A program made the translations under genes and the position numbers. A stretch of 64,000 bases of DNA from Dactylis glomerata (lineage: Eukaryota > Streptophyta > Magnoliopsida > Poales > Poaceae). Positions 46,836-57,647 of the stretch are shown piece by piece; the first letter of the stretch is position 1, and the number at the start of each line of letters is the position of its first letter. Below the pieces are notes generated by a model that was not told where the DNA came from, ran no database searches, and saw nothing but the letters and a program-made list of their open reading frames with translations. The stretch lies in contig QXEO01000433.1 of assembly GCA_007115705.1 (NCBI GenBank), forward strand, positions 310,001-374,000, read 5' to 3'.

Positions 46836-49800
46836 TTAGGAACTGAAAAGATTGGGAAATTCTTTCTGAAGGTAATCTTCTCGTTCCCAAGTAGCTTCAT
46901 CCTCGGTGTGATTACTCCACTGAACCTTCAGAAACTTGATGCTTCGGGTTCGAGTGGTTCTATATGCTTCCTCGAGGATACGAATAGGCATTTCACGATA
47001 GGTCAAGTCCTTGTTGATGTCCACAGAACGATGATCAATATTCTTGAAGATTTCGGGCTTCTCCGGAACTTCAAGACACTTTCGAAGTAAGGACACGTGA
47101 AAGACATCGTGTACTTCAGACAATTCAGGGGGCATTTCCAACTGATAAGACACTTCTCCTCTGCGGTCTAGTATCTTGAAGGGTCCAATATATCTGGGTG
47201 CAAGCTTTCCTTTTACTTGGAATCTCTGCATTCCCTTGAGGGGTGAGACTCTAAGATAAACAAAGTCTCCACTCTTGAAAGTCAGTTCTCGACGTCTCTT
47301 GTCGGCATAACTCTTCTGTCTAGACTGGGCTGCTTTGAGGTAATCACGAATCATGCGAACTTTCTCCTCAGCTTCTTGCAGAATGTCAGGCCCAAATATC
47401 TGACTGTCTCCGGTTTCAGACCAATTCAAAGGGGTACGACACTTTCTTCCATATAGGGCTTCAAAGGGGGCCATTTGCAAACTGGCCTGATAACTGTTGT
47501 TGTAGGAAAACTCCGCGAAAGGCAGACAATCTTCCCACTTAGCCCCATAGGCTAGAACACAGGCTCTCAACATATCTTCAAGTATTTGATTCACTCTTTC
47601 AGTCTGTCCATCAGTCTGAGGGTGGTAAGCTGTGCTAAAGGTTAACTTGGTTCCCAAGGCTTGATGCAAACTTTTCCAAAATCTCGAGGTGAATTGGGTT
47701 CCTCGATCGGAAACTATGGTTTTAGGGACTCCATGCAAACTAACAATTCTGGATAGATACAGATCTGCTAGCTGTCCCGAGTTATAAGTGGTCTTGACAG
47801 GAATAAAGTGGGCAACTTTGGTCAGTCTATCCACAATGACCCAGATAGAGTCATTTCCACGGCTAGACCTTGGAAATCCAGTGATGAAGTCCATTCCAAC
47901 AGATTCCCACTTCCATTCCGGCACTTGCAAAGGTTGCAACAATCCAGCCGGACGTTGATGTTCAGCCTTGACTCTTTGGCAGATATCACACTTGGATATA
48001 AACGATGCAATCTCACGCTTCATTCCATGCCACCAAAATTGTTCCTTCAAATCTTGATACATCTTAGTCCCACCAGGGTGAATGGAGTAAGGTGTCTCAT
48101 GGGCTTCCTTCATAATGACTCCCTTTAATTCTGAGTCAGCAGGCACACAAATACGTCCTTTATACCAAAGAACTCCTTGATCATCTTCCTCAAATCCTGG
48201 CACCTTGCCGGAACTAATTCGGCGCTTAATTCCGTCGATACTCTTATTTCCCTTCTGGGCTTCTTTGATTTGGCTCATCAAGGTGGGTTGAAACTCCAGG
48301 TTGGCTAGGAATCCTCGACTAACTAGTTCCAATCCAAACCTTTCAAACTCTTGGTGCAACATGGGTTGCTCCTCTTTGATCATCATATTCAACGAGCACG
48401 GCTTCCTACTCAATGCATCGGCCACTACATTGGCCTTACCGGGGTGATAGTGAATTTCCAGGTCATAATGCTTAATCAACTCTATCCATCTTCTTTGCCT
48501 CATGTTCAACTCCTTCTGGGTGAAGATATACTTCAAACTTTTGTGATCAGTGTAGATCTCACAACGGTTACCCATAAGATAGTGCCTCCAGGTCTTCAAA
48601 GCTAGAACTACGGCTGCTAACTCCAGATCATGGGTTGGATAGTTTTCTTCATGGGGTCGAAGCTGCCGAGAGAGGTAAGCTATGACCTTGCCTTCTTGCA
48701 TCAATACACAACCAAGTCCAAGTTTGGAAGCGTCGCAATAGACATCAAAGTTTTTGGTGATATCGGGCATGGTTAGGACGGGGGCGGTCACCAGTCGCTT
48801 CTTGAGCTCTTGAAAACTCTCTTCACACTTAGGGGTCCATTCAAACTTCTTGTCTTTCTTCAACAGTTGGGTCATTGGCCGGGCAATGCTTAAAAACCCT
48901 TCCACAAATTTGCGGTAATATCCGCCTAATCCGAGAAAACCTCTAACTTTAGTTTGAGTGGTAGGAGCTTCCCATTCCATGACTGATTTGATCTTCTTGG
49001 GGTCCACGGATATTCCTCCCGCTGATAATACATGGCCTAAGAATCCAACTTCCTTCAACCAGAACTCACATTTGCTGAACTTGGCATACAGCTGATGCTC
49101 TCTTAAGGTTTCTAAGATTAATCTCAAATGGGTTGCATGCTCTTCTTCGGACTTGGAGTAGATAAGAATGTCATCAATGAAGACAACAACAAACTTATCC
49201 AAGAACTCCATAAAAACCTTATTCATGAGGTTCATGAAATAAGCAGGGGCATTGGTTAATCCAAATGACATTACGGTGTACTCATACAATCTGTATCGGG
49301 TAGTGAAGGCTGTTTTGGGGATATCCGTTGCACGGATCTTCAGTTGGTGGTATCTAGTTCTAAGATCTATCTTCGAGAAGACTCTAGCTCCAGTCAATTG
49401 GTCAAACAAATCTTCAATCTTTGGGAGAGGATACTTGTTCTTGATGGTCACATCGTTGAGCTTGCGGTAATCAGTGCACAGTCGGCTAGAACCGTTACTT
49501 TTATCCACAAACAGAACGGGTGATCTCCAAGCAGAAGAACTTGGCTGAATCAATCCTTTACTCAAAAGGTCATCCAATTGCTTCTTCAACTCTACTAGTT
49601 CAGCTGGGTTCATACGATAGGGTTGTTGGGCTATAGATCCAGTTCCGGGGATAAGCTCAATGATAAACTCAATATCCCGATCCGGTGGCATTCCGGGTAG
49701 CTCATCGGGAAAAACATCCTGGTATTCACAGACGATGGGAGCTTCCTTTATGGTTGGCCCTGAGATACTCTTATGACATCTGGGGATTTGGATGGGTTTA

Positions 49801-51365
49801 ACTGACACATGCTTTACTAAAACTCCATGGCTACTCCTCATGGTGATGGTCTTTTTGGCACAATCTATAATTCCTTGGTGTTGAGACATCCAATCCATAC
49901 CTAGGACTACTTCCAATCCTTTGGTTCCTAACACAATCAAACTGGCTAAGAATGAGATCCCATGGATTTCTATGGGCACTGCCAAGCAGGTACAACTGGC
50001 TTTGGTTATTGACCGGGGAATTTGCACAGACATGACATCTTTCAAGGGTGTGGGTTGAAGTCCATTTTTATCAACGAATAATTGGGTAACAAATGAGTGT
50101 GAAGCTCCAGAATCAAACAGAACTCTTGCAGTAACTGAGTTAACAGGGAACATACCAAGCACAACGTCGGTTGCTTCCTGAGCTTCTTCAACATTCATGT
50201 GGTTCAGACGGCCTCGAGAGTGAGGCTGGTTCCTTGGTGGATAGTTCTTGCCATTTCCCACACGGCGCTGTTGCTGAACAGGAGCAGTGGTCTTGGATGC
50301 ATCATTCAGCTTCTTGGGGCACTCATTGGAGTAGTGCCCTTTGAGTCCGTACTCATAACAGGTAACACCAGACTTGTCACCAGGCTTGGGTAACACAGGG
50401 GCGCCATTTGGCCTTGGAGTATTGGTGTTGAAGTTGTTGCCACTAGGTCTTGGAGGTGCACGGTTGAAGTTGTTGCCGGGCGGACGGTTGGGATAGTTGG
50501 GACGTGGAGCAGGTGCAGATGGCCTCATAGGTCTTGGGGCGAAACCCATAGGTGCATTTCCCCTTGGCTTCTGCGAGTTGCTTGAGTTGCCTTGATACAT
50601 CATACGGCGCTTGCGGTTCTCTGCAGCTTGCTTGAGTTTGCCTTCCATCTGAATGGCAGAGTCAACCAGTGACTCCAGGTCTACAAAGTGAATGCTGACC
50701 AAGACACATTGCATCTCATCGTGAAGTCCATCCAGAAACCTTTCTTGCTTCTTCTCAGTGGTGTTGGTGTCATCTGGGGCATACCTAGACAAGGTAAGGA
50801 ACTTGTCATGGTAATCCACCACAGATAGGGAACCTTGCTTTAGATTTCTGAACTCATCTCTCATCCTTTTAACCAATCCCAAAGGAACATGGGCCTTGCT
50901 AAATTTGCTCTTGAACTCCTCCCAAGGCATCACATACCCTGGGGCTTGCATTGCACGAGTGCTATCCCACCAAGCTCTTGCGGCTCCCGCAAGGTAGTGG
51001 GTGGTGTACAAAACCTTCTCATTTTCACCAACTTCGGCGACTGCCAAATTGTTTTCCATAGTGCGAAGCCAGTCATCAGCATCTAAGGGTTCTTTAGACT
51101 TAGTGAATATAGGTGGATTGGTGTTTTGGAAACTCCTTAACTTGGATCGGTGATCACCATTGCCATTGTTTTCTTCTTCACCATTGCCATTGCCATTGTT
51201 GTGGTTCATTGCCATCTGGGTTATTTGCTGAAGAGTGGACAAGTTAGCTTGGCGCTCAGCTCGGGCTACTTCCCGGTCTTCCATGATCAACCTTAGCAGC
51301 TCTGCCATTTCCGGGTTCGGGGGTGGGGGTGCTCGTGGCATCTGAAGATAAGGTGTGTAAGACAA
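46836..51365 (-). CDS. Chromovirus gag-pol polyprotein, 1509 codons, uninterrupted
   Basis: Domains by residue: Pro-rich start; Gag core about 95-260 (ADDWLRTMENNL, RAWWDST); zinc knuckle about 330-350; protease about 417 (LFDSGASHSFV); RT about 560-760 with SKIDLR and FIDDILIYS; RNase H about 870-990 (YCDASKLG, then HPGKANVVADALSRK); integrase zinc region about 1090-1135 (H, H, CDIC); integrase core about 1155-1270 (GMDFITGF, SDRGTQF, QTDGQTERV); chromodomain-like end about 1455-1509 (FLKVQWSN, DEATWE). The polyprotein copies element RNA and inserts the DNA. Two oddities: the knuckle reads CYEYGLKGH, with Tyr in place of the second Cys, and the RT motif after IDL reads RTRYHQ in place of RSGYHQ. 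A second ATG at 51341 directly follows a splice-acceptor-like TTATCTTCAG and may be the true start. Confidence 0.95.
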   Translation of the reverse strand: MSYTPYLQMPRAPPPPNPEMAELLRLIMEDREVARAERQANLSTLQQITQMAMNHNNGNGNGEEENNGNGDHRSKLRSFQNTNPPIFTKSKEPLDADDWLRTMENNLAVAEVGENEKVLYTTHYLAGAARAWWDSTRAMQAPGYVMPWEEFKSKFSKAHVPLGLVKRMRDEFRNLKQGSLSVVDYHDKFLTLSRYAPDDTNTTEKKQERFLDGLHDEMQCVLVSIHFVDLESLVDSAIQMEGKLKQAAENRKRRMMYQGNSSNSQKPRGNAPMGFAPRPMRPSAPAPRPNYPNRPPGNNFNRAPPRPSGNNFNTNTPRPNGAPVLPKPGDKSGVTCYEYGLKGHYSNECPKKLNDASKTTAPVQQQRRVGNGKNYPPRNQPHSRGRLNHMNVEEAQEATDVVLGMFPVNSVTARVLFDSGASHSFVTQLFVDKNGLQPTPLKDVMSVQIPRSITKASCTCLAVPIEIHGISFLASLIVLGTKGLEVVLGMDWMSQHQGIIDCAKKTITMRSSHGVLVKHVSVKPIQIPRCHKSISGPTIKEAPIVCEYQDVFPDELPGMPPDRDIEFIIELIPGTGSIAQQPYRMNPAELVELKKQLDDLLSKGLIQPSSSAWRSPVLFVDKSNGSSRLCTDYRKLNDVTIKNKYPLPKIEDLFDQLTGARVFSKIDLRTRYHQLKIRATDIPKTAFTTRYRLYEYTVMSFGLTNAPAYFMNLMNKVFMEFLDKFVVVFIDDILIYSKSEEEHATHLRLILETLREHQLYAKFSKCEFWLKEVGFLGHVLSAGGISVDPKKIKSVMEWEAPTTQTKVRGFLGLGGYYRKFVEGFLSIARPMTQLLKKDKKFEWTPKCEESFQELKKRLVTAPVLTMPDITKNFDVYCDASKLGLGCVLMQEGKVIAYLSRQLRPHEENYPTHDLELAAVVLALKTWRHYLMGNRCEIYTDHKSLKYIFTQKELNMRQRRWIELIKHYDLEIHYHPGKANVVADALSRKPCSLNMMIKEEQPMLHQEFERFGLELVSRGFLANLEFQPTLMSQIKEAQKGNKSIDGIKRRISSGKVPGFEEDDQGVLWYKGRICVPADSELKGVIMKEAHETPYSIHPGGTKMYQDLKEQFWWHGMKREIASFISKCDICQRVKAEHQRPAGLLQPLQVPEWKWESVGMDFITGFPRSSRGNDSIWVIVDRLTKVAHFIPVKTTYNSGQLADLYLSRIVSLHGVPKTIVSDRGTQFTSRFWKSLHQALGTKLTFSTAYHPQTDGQTERVNQILEDMLRACVLAYGAKWEDCLPFAEFSYNNSYQASLQMAPFEALYGRKCRTPLNWSETGDSQIFGPDILQEAEEKVRMIRDYLKAAQSRQKSYADKRRRELTFKSGDFVYLRVSPLKGMQRFQVKGKLAPRYIGPFKILDRRGEVSYQLEMPPELSEVHDVFHVSLLRKCLEVPEKPEIFKNIDHRSVDINKDLTYREMPIRILEEAYRTTRTRSIKFLKVQWSNHTEDEATWEREDYLQKEFPNLFSS

Positions 51366-51616
51366 GAGGGAAAAGCTAATTTGCTAAGATTTAAAGGTAA
51401 CATGGATGATGCAATTTTTGTCTTACTAAGGCCTTAAGGGCCAAATTCATATTTCATTCAACCAACATCAAACACACCATACATACGAGTTCACACATTA
51501 CAAATGGTTTACAACAAACCATGGCGACTCGTCTACTAGAGAGGGGGATACAACTCACACCTACACGAAGTGACTCAAGGTGAAACTCATAACTAGATAA
51601 CACGGAAGTCTCCAAT
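51366..51616 (-). other. Gag leader of the chromovirus
   Basis: 250 bp between ORF0 and gag-pol, T-rich near the gag start on the minus strand. It includes the acceptor-like site at 51342-51343 just inside the ORF. Confidence 0.6.
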
Positions 51617-52391
51617 CTAAACATCAGGCTCCTCGGGGTCTTCCTCCTCATCACTCACAATGAATCCATTATGCCCACCATCTTCCGGATCATCAAGGTC
51701 CTCCATGAAGTCATCCTCATCACTAATGAGGGCATTATCCTCCTTGCGGAGATCAATGCCTTCCTCCTCACCAAGGTGATCCTCAAGACTCTCAATGTAC
51801 TCAGTTAGCTCAGCCACATTGGCCTTCAACTCCTCAATGTCCTGATCCTTCTCATCGCGCTGGCGACGAAGGCTCTTGCGCAAGTATCCTGATAGTGCTC
51901 CTCGCCTCCACCAGTGCAAAGTGCTCAAGGTTGGCCTTGGTACGGGTACGATCGGCCTCCTGCTGAGTGGAGTACAGCAAGAAGTCCATGTGATCGATGT
52001 AGGTACTCGGCTCATTCTGCCCGGGCATGTTTGCGGGACGTCCATCCGCATCACGCCGAGCAAAGTTCCTAAAGTGCTCCCCCTGGACCTCCTCAACATG
52101 CAGTCCGCATAAGCGGGCGTGCATCTCCTGCATACCTCGGACCAAACCATCGGCCCAAGTGTTCTCCACAAGCTCAAACTTGATCCTTGGAGAACTCGAA
52201 TTCCCCTTCTTGCCACGGCAACTGGCCCTGATAAGCCACCGTAGCTCTCCATCTGGGTGCTCATTGAGCACGGCTCCCTTGAACTCCGGATACAAACGAT
52301 CCAGGAACAAGGTCAGGGTGGTGAGGTCGCGCTCGAAACAAAGGCTGCCACCATGGCCCAACTGGTAGTGCTCAGTGAATACCGGGGCCAT
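51617..52391 (-). pseudogene. Accessory ORF upstream of gag (ORF0-like), one frameshift
   Basis: ATG at 52391 (minus). The N-terminal domain starts MAPVFTEHYQLGHGG and has a conserved-looking globular part (FLDRLYPEFKG, RWLIRASCRGKK, HVEEVQGEHFRNFARRD) to about 51900. A single extra base near 51882 shifts the frame. The second frame continues with a Lys/Glu coiled coil (SLRRQRDEKDQDIEELKANV) and a strongly acidic tail with SDEDDFMEDLDD, ending at 51617, 250 bases before gag. I recall similar upstream ORFs in grass Tekay-like elements; no function is known to me. The ATG is preceded immediately by TTTTGTAG, a splice-acceptor context, which suggests expression from a spliced RNA. It is not a capsid, protease or envelope protein by any motif. 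Confidence 0.7.
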
Positions 52392-54940
52392 CTACAAAAT
52401 TTTAGATTAGCTTAAGTTAGTGGTCAACTCAAGTGTGCAAAATTTTAAGTAGGCAAAAACTGAAGTATGTATAAAACTTTGCAAATAGAGAGGAAAGACT
52501 AAGCAATTTTGCAACCATTACTTTTATCTTTGCTTTTATCAAGGTTTCATTTAACGCCCATTCTAACTAAGGTCTCCTATGGTCAGCCTAGGCTCTGATA
52601 CCAACTTGTGACGACCTCAAATTTGATAACAAATTCGAAGTGCCCGTTATGTAATCCATCACAATCCCAGAATCATTGTTGTGATTTACATAACGTAGTT
52701 GATATCACAGTTCCATAGACATTACAATACGATGGTTCAAATACAATGGTCATATAGACCAAGTCATGTTACAACACAATATAGCAGCGGAAATAACGTC
52801 TTCGGGTCCATGCCTTCACCCTACAGGCAATGGCGACTCATGGAGACGAGCTTAGTTCTGGTACTCTTCTTCATACCCTTCCTCCTGGTACTCTTCCCCA
52901 TAGTCTGGCCAAGTTGATAGCCAGGGACACAGCCATGAGTACATTGGATGCACTCGCAAACCATCTTATAAAGGAAATGATGAAGTAGATATGCAAGTTT
53001 GGTATAGTGGACTAAGCACTAAGTTTATTTGCAAAGCTAGTTTTATTTCCCAAGAATGTTAATTGGTAGAAAAGAGGTTTAGTTCTCTAAGTTCAATCTA
53101 AAGAGGAATTTCAAGTGTGTCAACATCAAGGTCAAGTCAAGTCATTCACCAAGTTCACCATTGTTATTTTTATTCTTGACAAAAGTCAAGTACAGCTTGC
53201 CAACTGTCCATGACCGCGGACGCGGCTATTCGAATAGTTTGAAAACCTCTGCAGAGGGGTACACTTTACCCACAAGATTCGATACATCTGCCGGGAGAAA
53301 TCCACGGATCGTCATACACAAGTATGCGGGGTTCAGATAATCAAACAAACTCTTTCACTTGCTCACCCTAGTATAGGATCCTTCCCTAGAGCCCGGGATA
53401 CGGAATCCCCGCTCCGGCGCCTCTAGTTCTGGCCACTCTGGGATGCCGGATTAGTGGAATCCACTTGGTTCAGAAGTAACCGCTCATGGTGTCCTTCCAT
53501 AAAGGTTTGATACAAGGCCTCCCATACTAAGGTAAACAAGCTACGGACTAAGCCCCTTCCCATATAGGGGTAATGTGGTCGTACGGTATGGTTGGCTCCC
53601 ATAGTACATCACTCATTGTCATTGAGAAATACATTTCATAGTTCTTAGTCAAGATTGATTTCTTTCATAAAGCCATTATGTAGGATCAATCTCCAATTCA
53701 AGTTTCAAGTTCAAGTCACTACCTTTCAAATAGAGATCCCCTTATAGATGGCCTCCATATTATTAGCGACTAAGCAACTACATTGAGTGATGATACTACT
53801 AAATATGATTGGATAAACTCAGCTTGATGCTCTTGCTAAGCAAGATATCACTATACTTCTATCATTCTACTCTAGCAATTCAATAATGCAATTTACTTAA
53901 AACAAGTAGAATGCAATATCAAAACTAGGCATTGGGAGTATGAATCAAAAGATGGCTTGCCTTGGTTGGCAAAGTGTCCGGGGTATTCTTCTTCTTCTTG
54001 ATAATAATCCCCTCCAATATCCTCCTCGGCAACACTAGCTTCTAATAACGAATAAACACAAAGCACACAATCACTACACAATGCTAACAACACACCAAGC
54101 ACACATATTTGTTTGCTAACAATAGCATTCATGTTGCATTTTATGGAGTTGGATTGCAAATTTTTCTTCTAAGTTTTTATCAAGTGTGCAAGTTAGAGTT
54201 TCTACTAAGTGTCCTATGTTGTTCACTTTCTAAGCATTGGTATTGGTTTAGGGGTACTAAGACTAGTTCAAGTGGGGAGGGATTAACTAAGTAAATTGGT
54301 AAAGAGGGCAAATTAATTCTAAGTGTATGATAGGGATCTATCATTTTATGCTACTAACTAGAGTTGGGTTAGGGTCTAATTGATAACACTAACAGGGTTT
54401 GAGTTGATTAGGGTTGACTAACAGTAAGGGAGGGCATTGGTGAGTTCACAATTTAAATTTCATGATTTTAGGAGGCTTAAACAATTTTTTAGAAATCTTC
54501 TATGATTAATAAAGCTATGGTCACACTATTCATATCTAATTAAATGCCTAATTCAAATTGAATTCCAATCAGTCCTACAGTATAGAGCATTTTACAAGCT
54601 TTCCAACGCATATTTATTTGCGAGAAAAGGATTTGTAAATCTCTGGGAATTTAAGTTTGAAAATCATATCTGAATCATATTTGAAATAATTCAAATGGGC
54701 GGGAAATTAAATAAAAAGGAAACGGACCGATTTCTAACCTAACAGGCCGATTCTGAACAGAACCCAAACGGGCCGGCCCAGAAAATGTTTCGCGTGGGGC
54801 GGGAATGTTTTAAAACCGAATCTGACAGATGGGGTCCACTCGTCAGATCTAATTAGAATCGCCGAACCGGTATGCTTCCGTTGGATCAAGATCTAACGGT
54901 GCATCATCGTCGTCTACCCCGGGACAGACCAGGGACTCAC
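52392..54940 (-). other. Predicted leader intron of the chromovirus (LTR donor to ORF0 start)
   Basis: The donor CCG/GTGAGT begins at 54940 in the 5' LTR leader (minus). The acceptor TTTTGTAG/ATG ends at 52392, so the next exon begins with the ORF0 start codon. The intron would be 2549 bases and would remove U5 and the PBS. A second acceptor, TATCTTCAG/ATG at 51342, would give a gag-starting RNA with a 3.6 kb intron. Splicing is inferred from the sites only. Confidence 0.45.
52591..52603 (-). other. Primer-binding site of the chromovirus
   Basis: Minus strand TGGTATCAGAGCC, the classic site complementary to the initiator methionine tRNA, three bases after the LTR end. Confidence 0.95.
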
Positions 54941-56163
54941 CGGCGTTGCAGAGACGAGTGTTCGACGGCGAGGGCGTGACGGAGAGGAAGCAGAGCTTGA
55001 CGGCGGTGATGCAGATCGACAACGGCGGCTCCGCTCCTTCACCTCGCACCAGCAGCAGCTCCAATGGTGGCCGAAATCCTCCAGAATGCGGCGGCGCTCC
55101 CATGCAGAGATCGGACGCTTCCGAGGGAGAGAGGAAGAGAGAAGAGTGGGGATCGGTTGCGGTGGTGTGTGCGTCCTCTGGGAGTGGTCGACGGGGGTTT
55201 TTATAGCCTCGGGAGGCCGGGGCAAGGCGACCAGAAGGTGGCCAGTGCGGGGGTCCTGGCGGCGTTCGGAGGTCGCACCGGGCACGGCGGCCTCGGGGGC
55301 GTGCTGGGAGGTTGTCGCCTCGGCTGCGGAGGGCTGTGGGTCGGCTCTGGCGCATCCATGGCGGTCGGCAACATGCAGGAAGAAGAATGACTGGGAGGGG
55401 GGCCTGGGCGCATTTCCCTTCTTCCCTCCACTTCTCACGGCTTGGGTCGGGGCAGAGGGAGTTGGGCTCGACCGTGGCACCGTCCAGGAGCGTGGCTACA
55501 GTCCTCGAGCGAGCAAGAACAGTGCAGCCCATAGTGAACTCGATTTGCTTTGATTCTTGTCTGCCAGTGTTCGACGAAATGCCCGCAAGAGATTTAAATT
55601 TGAATTTTTGAAATTTTCCACTTTGGGTGATCAGCATATTGGCCAAGGTTTCCAGTCATATTTTTGTTCTGGGGAAATAACAGGTTTTGCAAAAATTTAT
55701 ATTTGAAAATAGGGTATGGTCACTGTTTCAGATTCAAACTTTGGTTGAAGTTTGAGTGATGTTCTGATTTGAATTTTGGGTAGCAACTTCTGGGTTGAGT
55801 TTGTATGTGACTTGGTGAAGCTCAACTAACTGGCCAAACACTGAGGTAAGTTACAGATTTCTTAATCCAAGGGCTCAAAGTAGGGTAGTCAAACAGATTT
55901 CCTAGATCATCTTATTCTTCTCTTTTTCTTTAATATTTTTATTTCTGGTTTCTTTGATGCTTAGAATTTGTCTCAATTGCTTCTGTTGGTTAGCTTAGAA
56001 TTAACTAACCAATGCACAACCAAAATAACACACATGAAATCATAGAATACATACAATAGAAAAATACATGCATGCATGAAATAATAGATAAAAAGTTTTA
56101 TCTGGGTCCAAAATTTGGTATTTTAATTAATAAGAAGTGGATTACAATTTCTGAGTTGTTACA
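52607..56163 (-). repeat. 5' LTR of the chromovirus (3557 bp)
   Basis: Starts TGTAACAACTC on the minus strand at 56163 and ends GTCACA at 52607. The TATA box is at 55205-55198 and the donor at 54940. The GC-rich section is 54780-55520. Confidence 0.95.
55198..55205 (-). promoter_or_regulatory. TATA box of the chromovirus 5' LTR
   Basis: Minus strand CTATAAAAACCCCC. It is conserved at 45826-45833 and, as CTATAAAAGG, at 32064-32071 in the solo LTR. The transcript would start roughly 30 bases downstream, about 230 bases before the splice donor. Confidence 0.7.
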
Positions 56164-57031
56164 TCCAACCAATTATTACAGCAAACAGAACAAAAGAAAA
56201 CTGAAACAAAAATAAAGACGCTCCAAGAACAACACATAGCATATGAAGCAATAAAAATATAGTGTCTTGAAAAATGACCTGATATTTTTGTTGATGAAAA
56301 AGGGGATGCCTTGGGCGTCCCCAAGCTTTGACGCTTGTAGTACTTGGATATTTATTAGGGTGACATGGGCATCTCCAAGTTTGAGCTTTCGTCCATCCTT
56401 CATCTCATCACATCATTCTCCTTTCCCTACACTTGAAAACTTCCTTCATACAAAACTTCACACAATTCTCATTAGCAACATTAGTGTATGCAAGATAGTA
56501 GATCCACTTTTGGTTCAGTTTCAACTCAAGTACAACATCCATTAAAACATTATCTACTGTAGCAACTTCTCTTAAAAGTTCCGTGATCAAAAGAACTCAA
56601 AAAGAAAGAGATCAAGAGGCAAATGCAAATAGTGGCTGAAATCTATCAAAATAGAACAGCAGGTAAAGATCGATTTTTTCGAAAATCTTCTGTTGCTCAA
56701 ATCGAAAAGTACAAAACTAACAAAAGTTAGATAATAACCAGGGGCATGCGCACAAAAAATCACAGATCAATACGACGTTTTGGGATATTTCACAATTTTT
56801 TACAGCGAAGCATAGAAATCAGTTTTGGGACAGCAACTTTCCCAAATCTTACCTTCTTCCTATTAGGGGCTATTCTTGGCACAAAAACGAAATAAAAATG
56901 ATAAGGAGAGGTTGCTACAGAGGTAACAACTTCCAAGACTCAAAAAAACAAAAATAAACTAAAAGCAAAAATAAAATGGTTTGTCTCCCAAAAGCTCTTT
57001 CTTTATAGCCATTAAGATAGACATAGTGATT
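56164..57031 (-). other. Element F non-coding module, right part
   Basis: Continues F after the chromovirus; corresponds to 12860-13726 in B2. PPT-like words occur near 56315-56327. No gene. Confidence 0.7.
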
Positions 57032-57646
57032 TTAAAAGATGCTCACATAAGCGCCGGAAAAGATCTTGAAGAAAAAGAGAGCATCAAAAAGCAAATACGA
57101 AACACTTTTAAGTCTAACCCACTTCCTATGAAAAAGAATCTTGTAAAGAAACAAGTCATGAAAGCACAAAGCAACAATCATAGGAAAGCAAAACAAGTGC
57201 AACTTCAAGATTTTCAACATAAAGAGGGAAAACTTAATATTATTGAGATGCATAAAACCATGTTTCCCTCTCTCATAATAACTTTCAGTAGCATCATGAA
57301 TAAAATTAACAATATAACTATCACCTAAAACATTCTTATCATGAGCCACATGCATAAAAGAATTAATACTCTCCATTTAAACATAGTCATTCTTATTAAT
57401 CATAGTGGGAGGAAATTCAACAAAATAGATATCATTATTATTATCATCACCATAATCATCAGATATAGGAGGCATATTGTAATCATAATTAATTTTCTCC
57501 TCAATAGTAGGTGGACTAAAAATATCATACTCATCATTGTTATCAACATATATTGGAGGTATAGTATCATCAAAGTAAAATTTCTCCTCCGTGCTTGGGG
57601 GACTAAAAAGATCATGCTCATCAAAACCAGCTTCCCCAAGCTTAGA
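57032..57646 (-). pseudogene. Element F ORF with acidic repeats and hydrophobic segments (envelope-like candidate)
   Basis: Minus strand from 57646. Two protein repeats of about 29 residues share the pattern DE.D.FSPP..EEK..(F/Y)D...PPI (about 57627-57450). An Asp/Asn-rich stretch follows, then a TAA near 57378. From ATG 57376 another 114 codons follow in the next open frame, with hydrophobic segments at about 57290-57180 and 57090-57040 that could be membrane helices. Small ORFs of this sort precede the non-coding module in Athila-like elements, and the Athila group is known for envelope-like ORFs. Homology to any envelope protein is not visible, so the label is tentative. The upstream part is cut by G. 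Confidence 0.5.
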
Positions 57647-57647
57647 C

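Larger units (their letters stand above)
43233..56163 (-). mobile_element. Complete chromovirus-type Gypsy element (12.9 kb), Tekay/Del-like
   Basis: LTRs are 43233-46792 (3') and 52607-56163 (5'), with a perfect duplication TCCAA (43228-43232 and 56164-56168). In minus orientation: PBS TGGTATCAGAGCC (52603-52591), accessory ORF (52391-51617), gag-pol (51365-46836) and PPT (about 46810-46793). The C-terminal chromodomain-like segment and the PBS type indicate a chromovirus; the very long LTRs fit the Tekay/Del group. By eye the LTRs differ at roughly 50-60 of 3557 positions (about 1.6%), so it is one of the youngest insertions here. It sits inside F. Confidence 0.95.
37292..57647 (-). mobile_element. 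Element F: Athila-like Gypsy element hosting a Helitron and a chromovirus
   Basis: In minus orientation its 3' LTR is 37292-38737, preceded by PPT (38738-38755) and the non-coding module shared with A and B2. The module is interrupted by a Helitron (38967-41434) and by the chromovirus (43233-56163) and resumes at 56164. An ORF pair (57646-57032) lies upstream. The element breaks off at 57647, where G begins, so its gag, PBS and 5' LTR are missing. Without insertions about 4.95 kb remain. The outer edge reads TGATGTCT (plus) at 37292, next to H. Confidence 0.8.

Noticed and set aside
54849..55646. 265-codon minus ORF in the chromovirus 5' LTR (also 45477-46109 and 31835-32386)
   Set aside because: The GC-rich LTR core gives long chance ORFs; frame and protein are not kept between the LTR copies.
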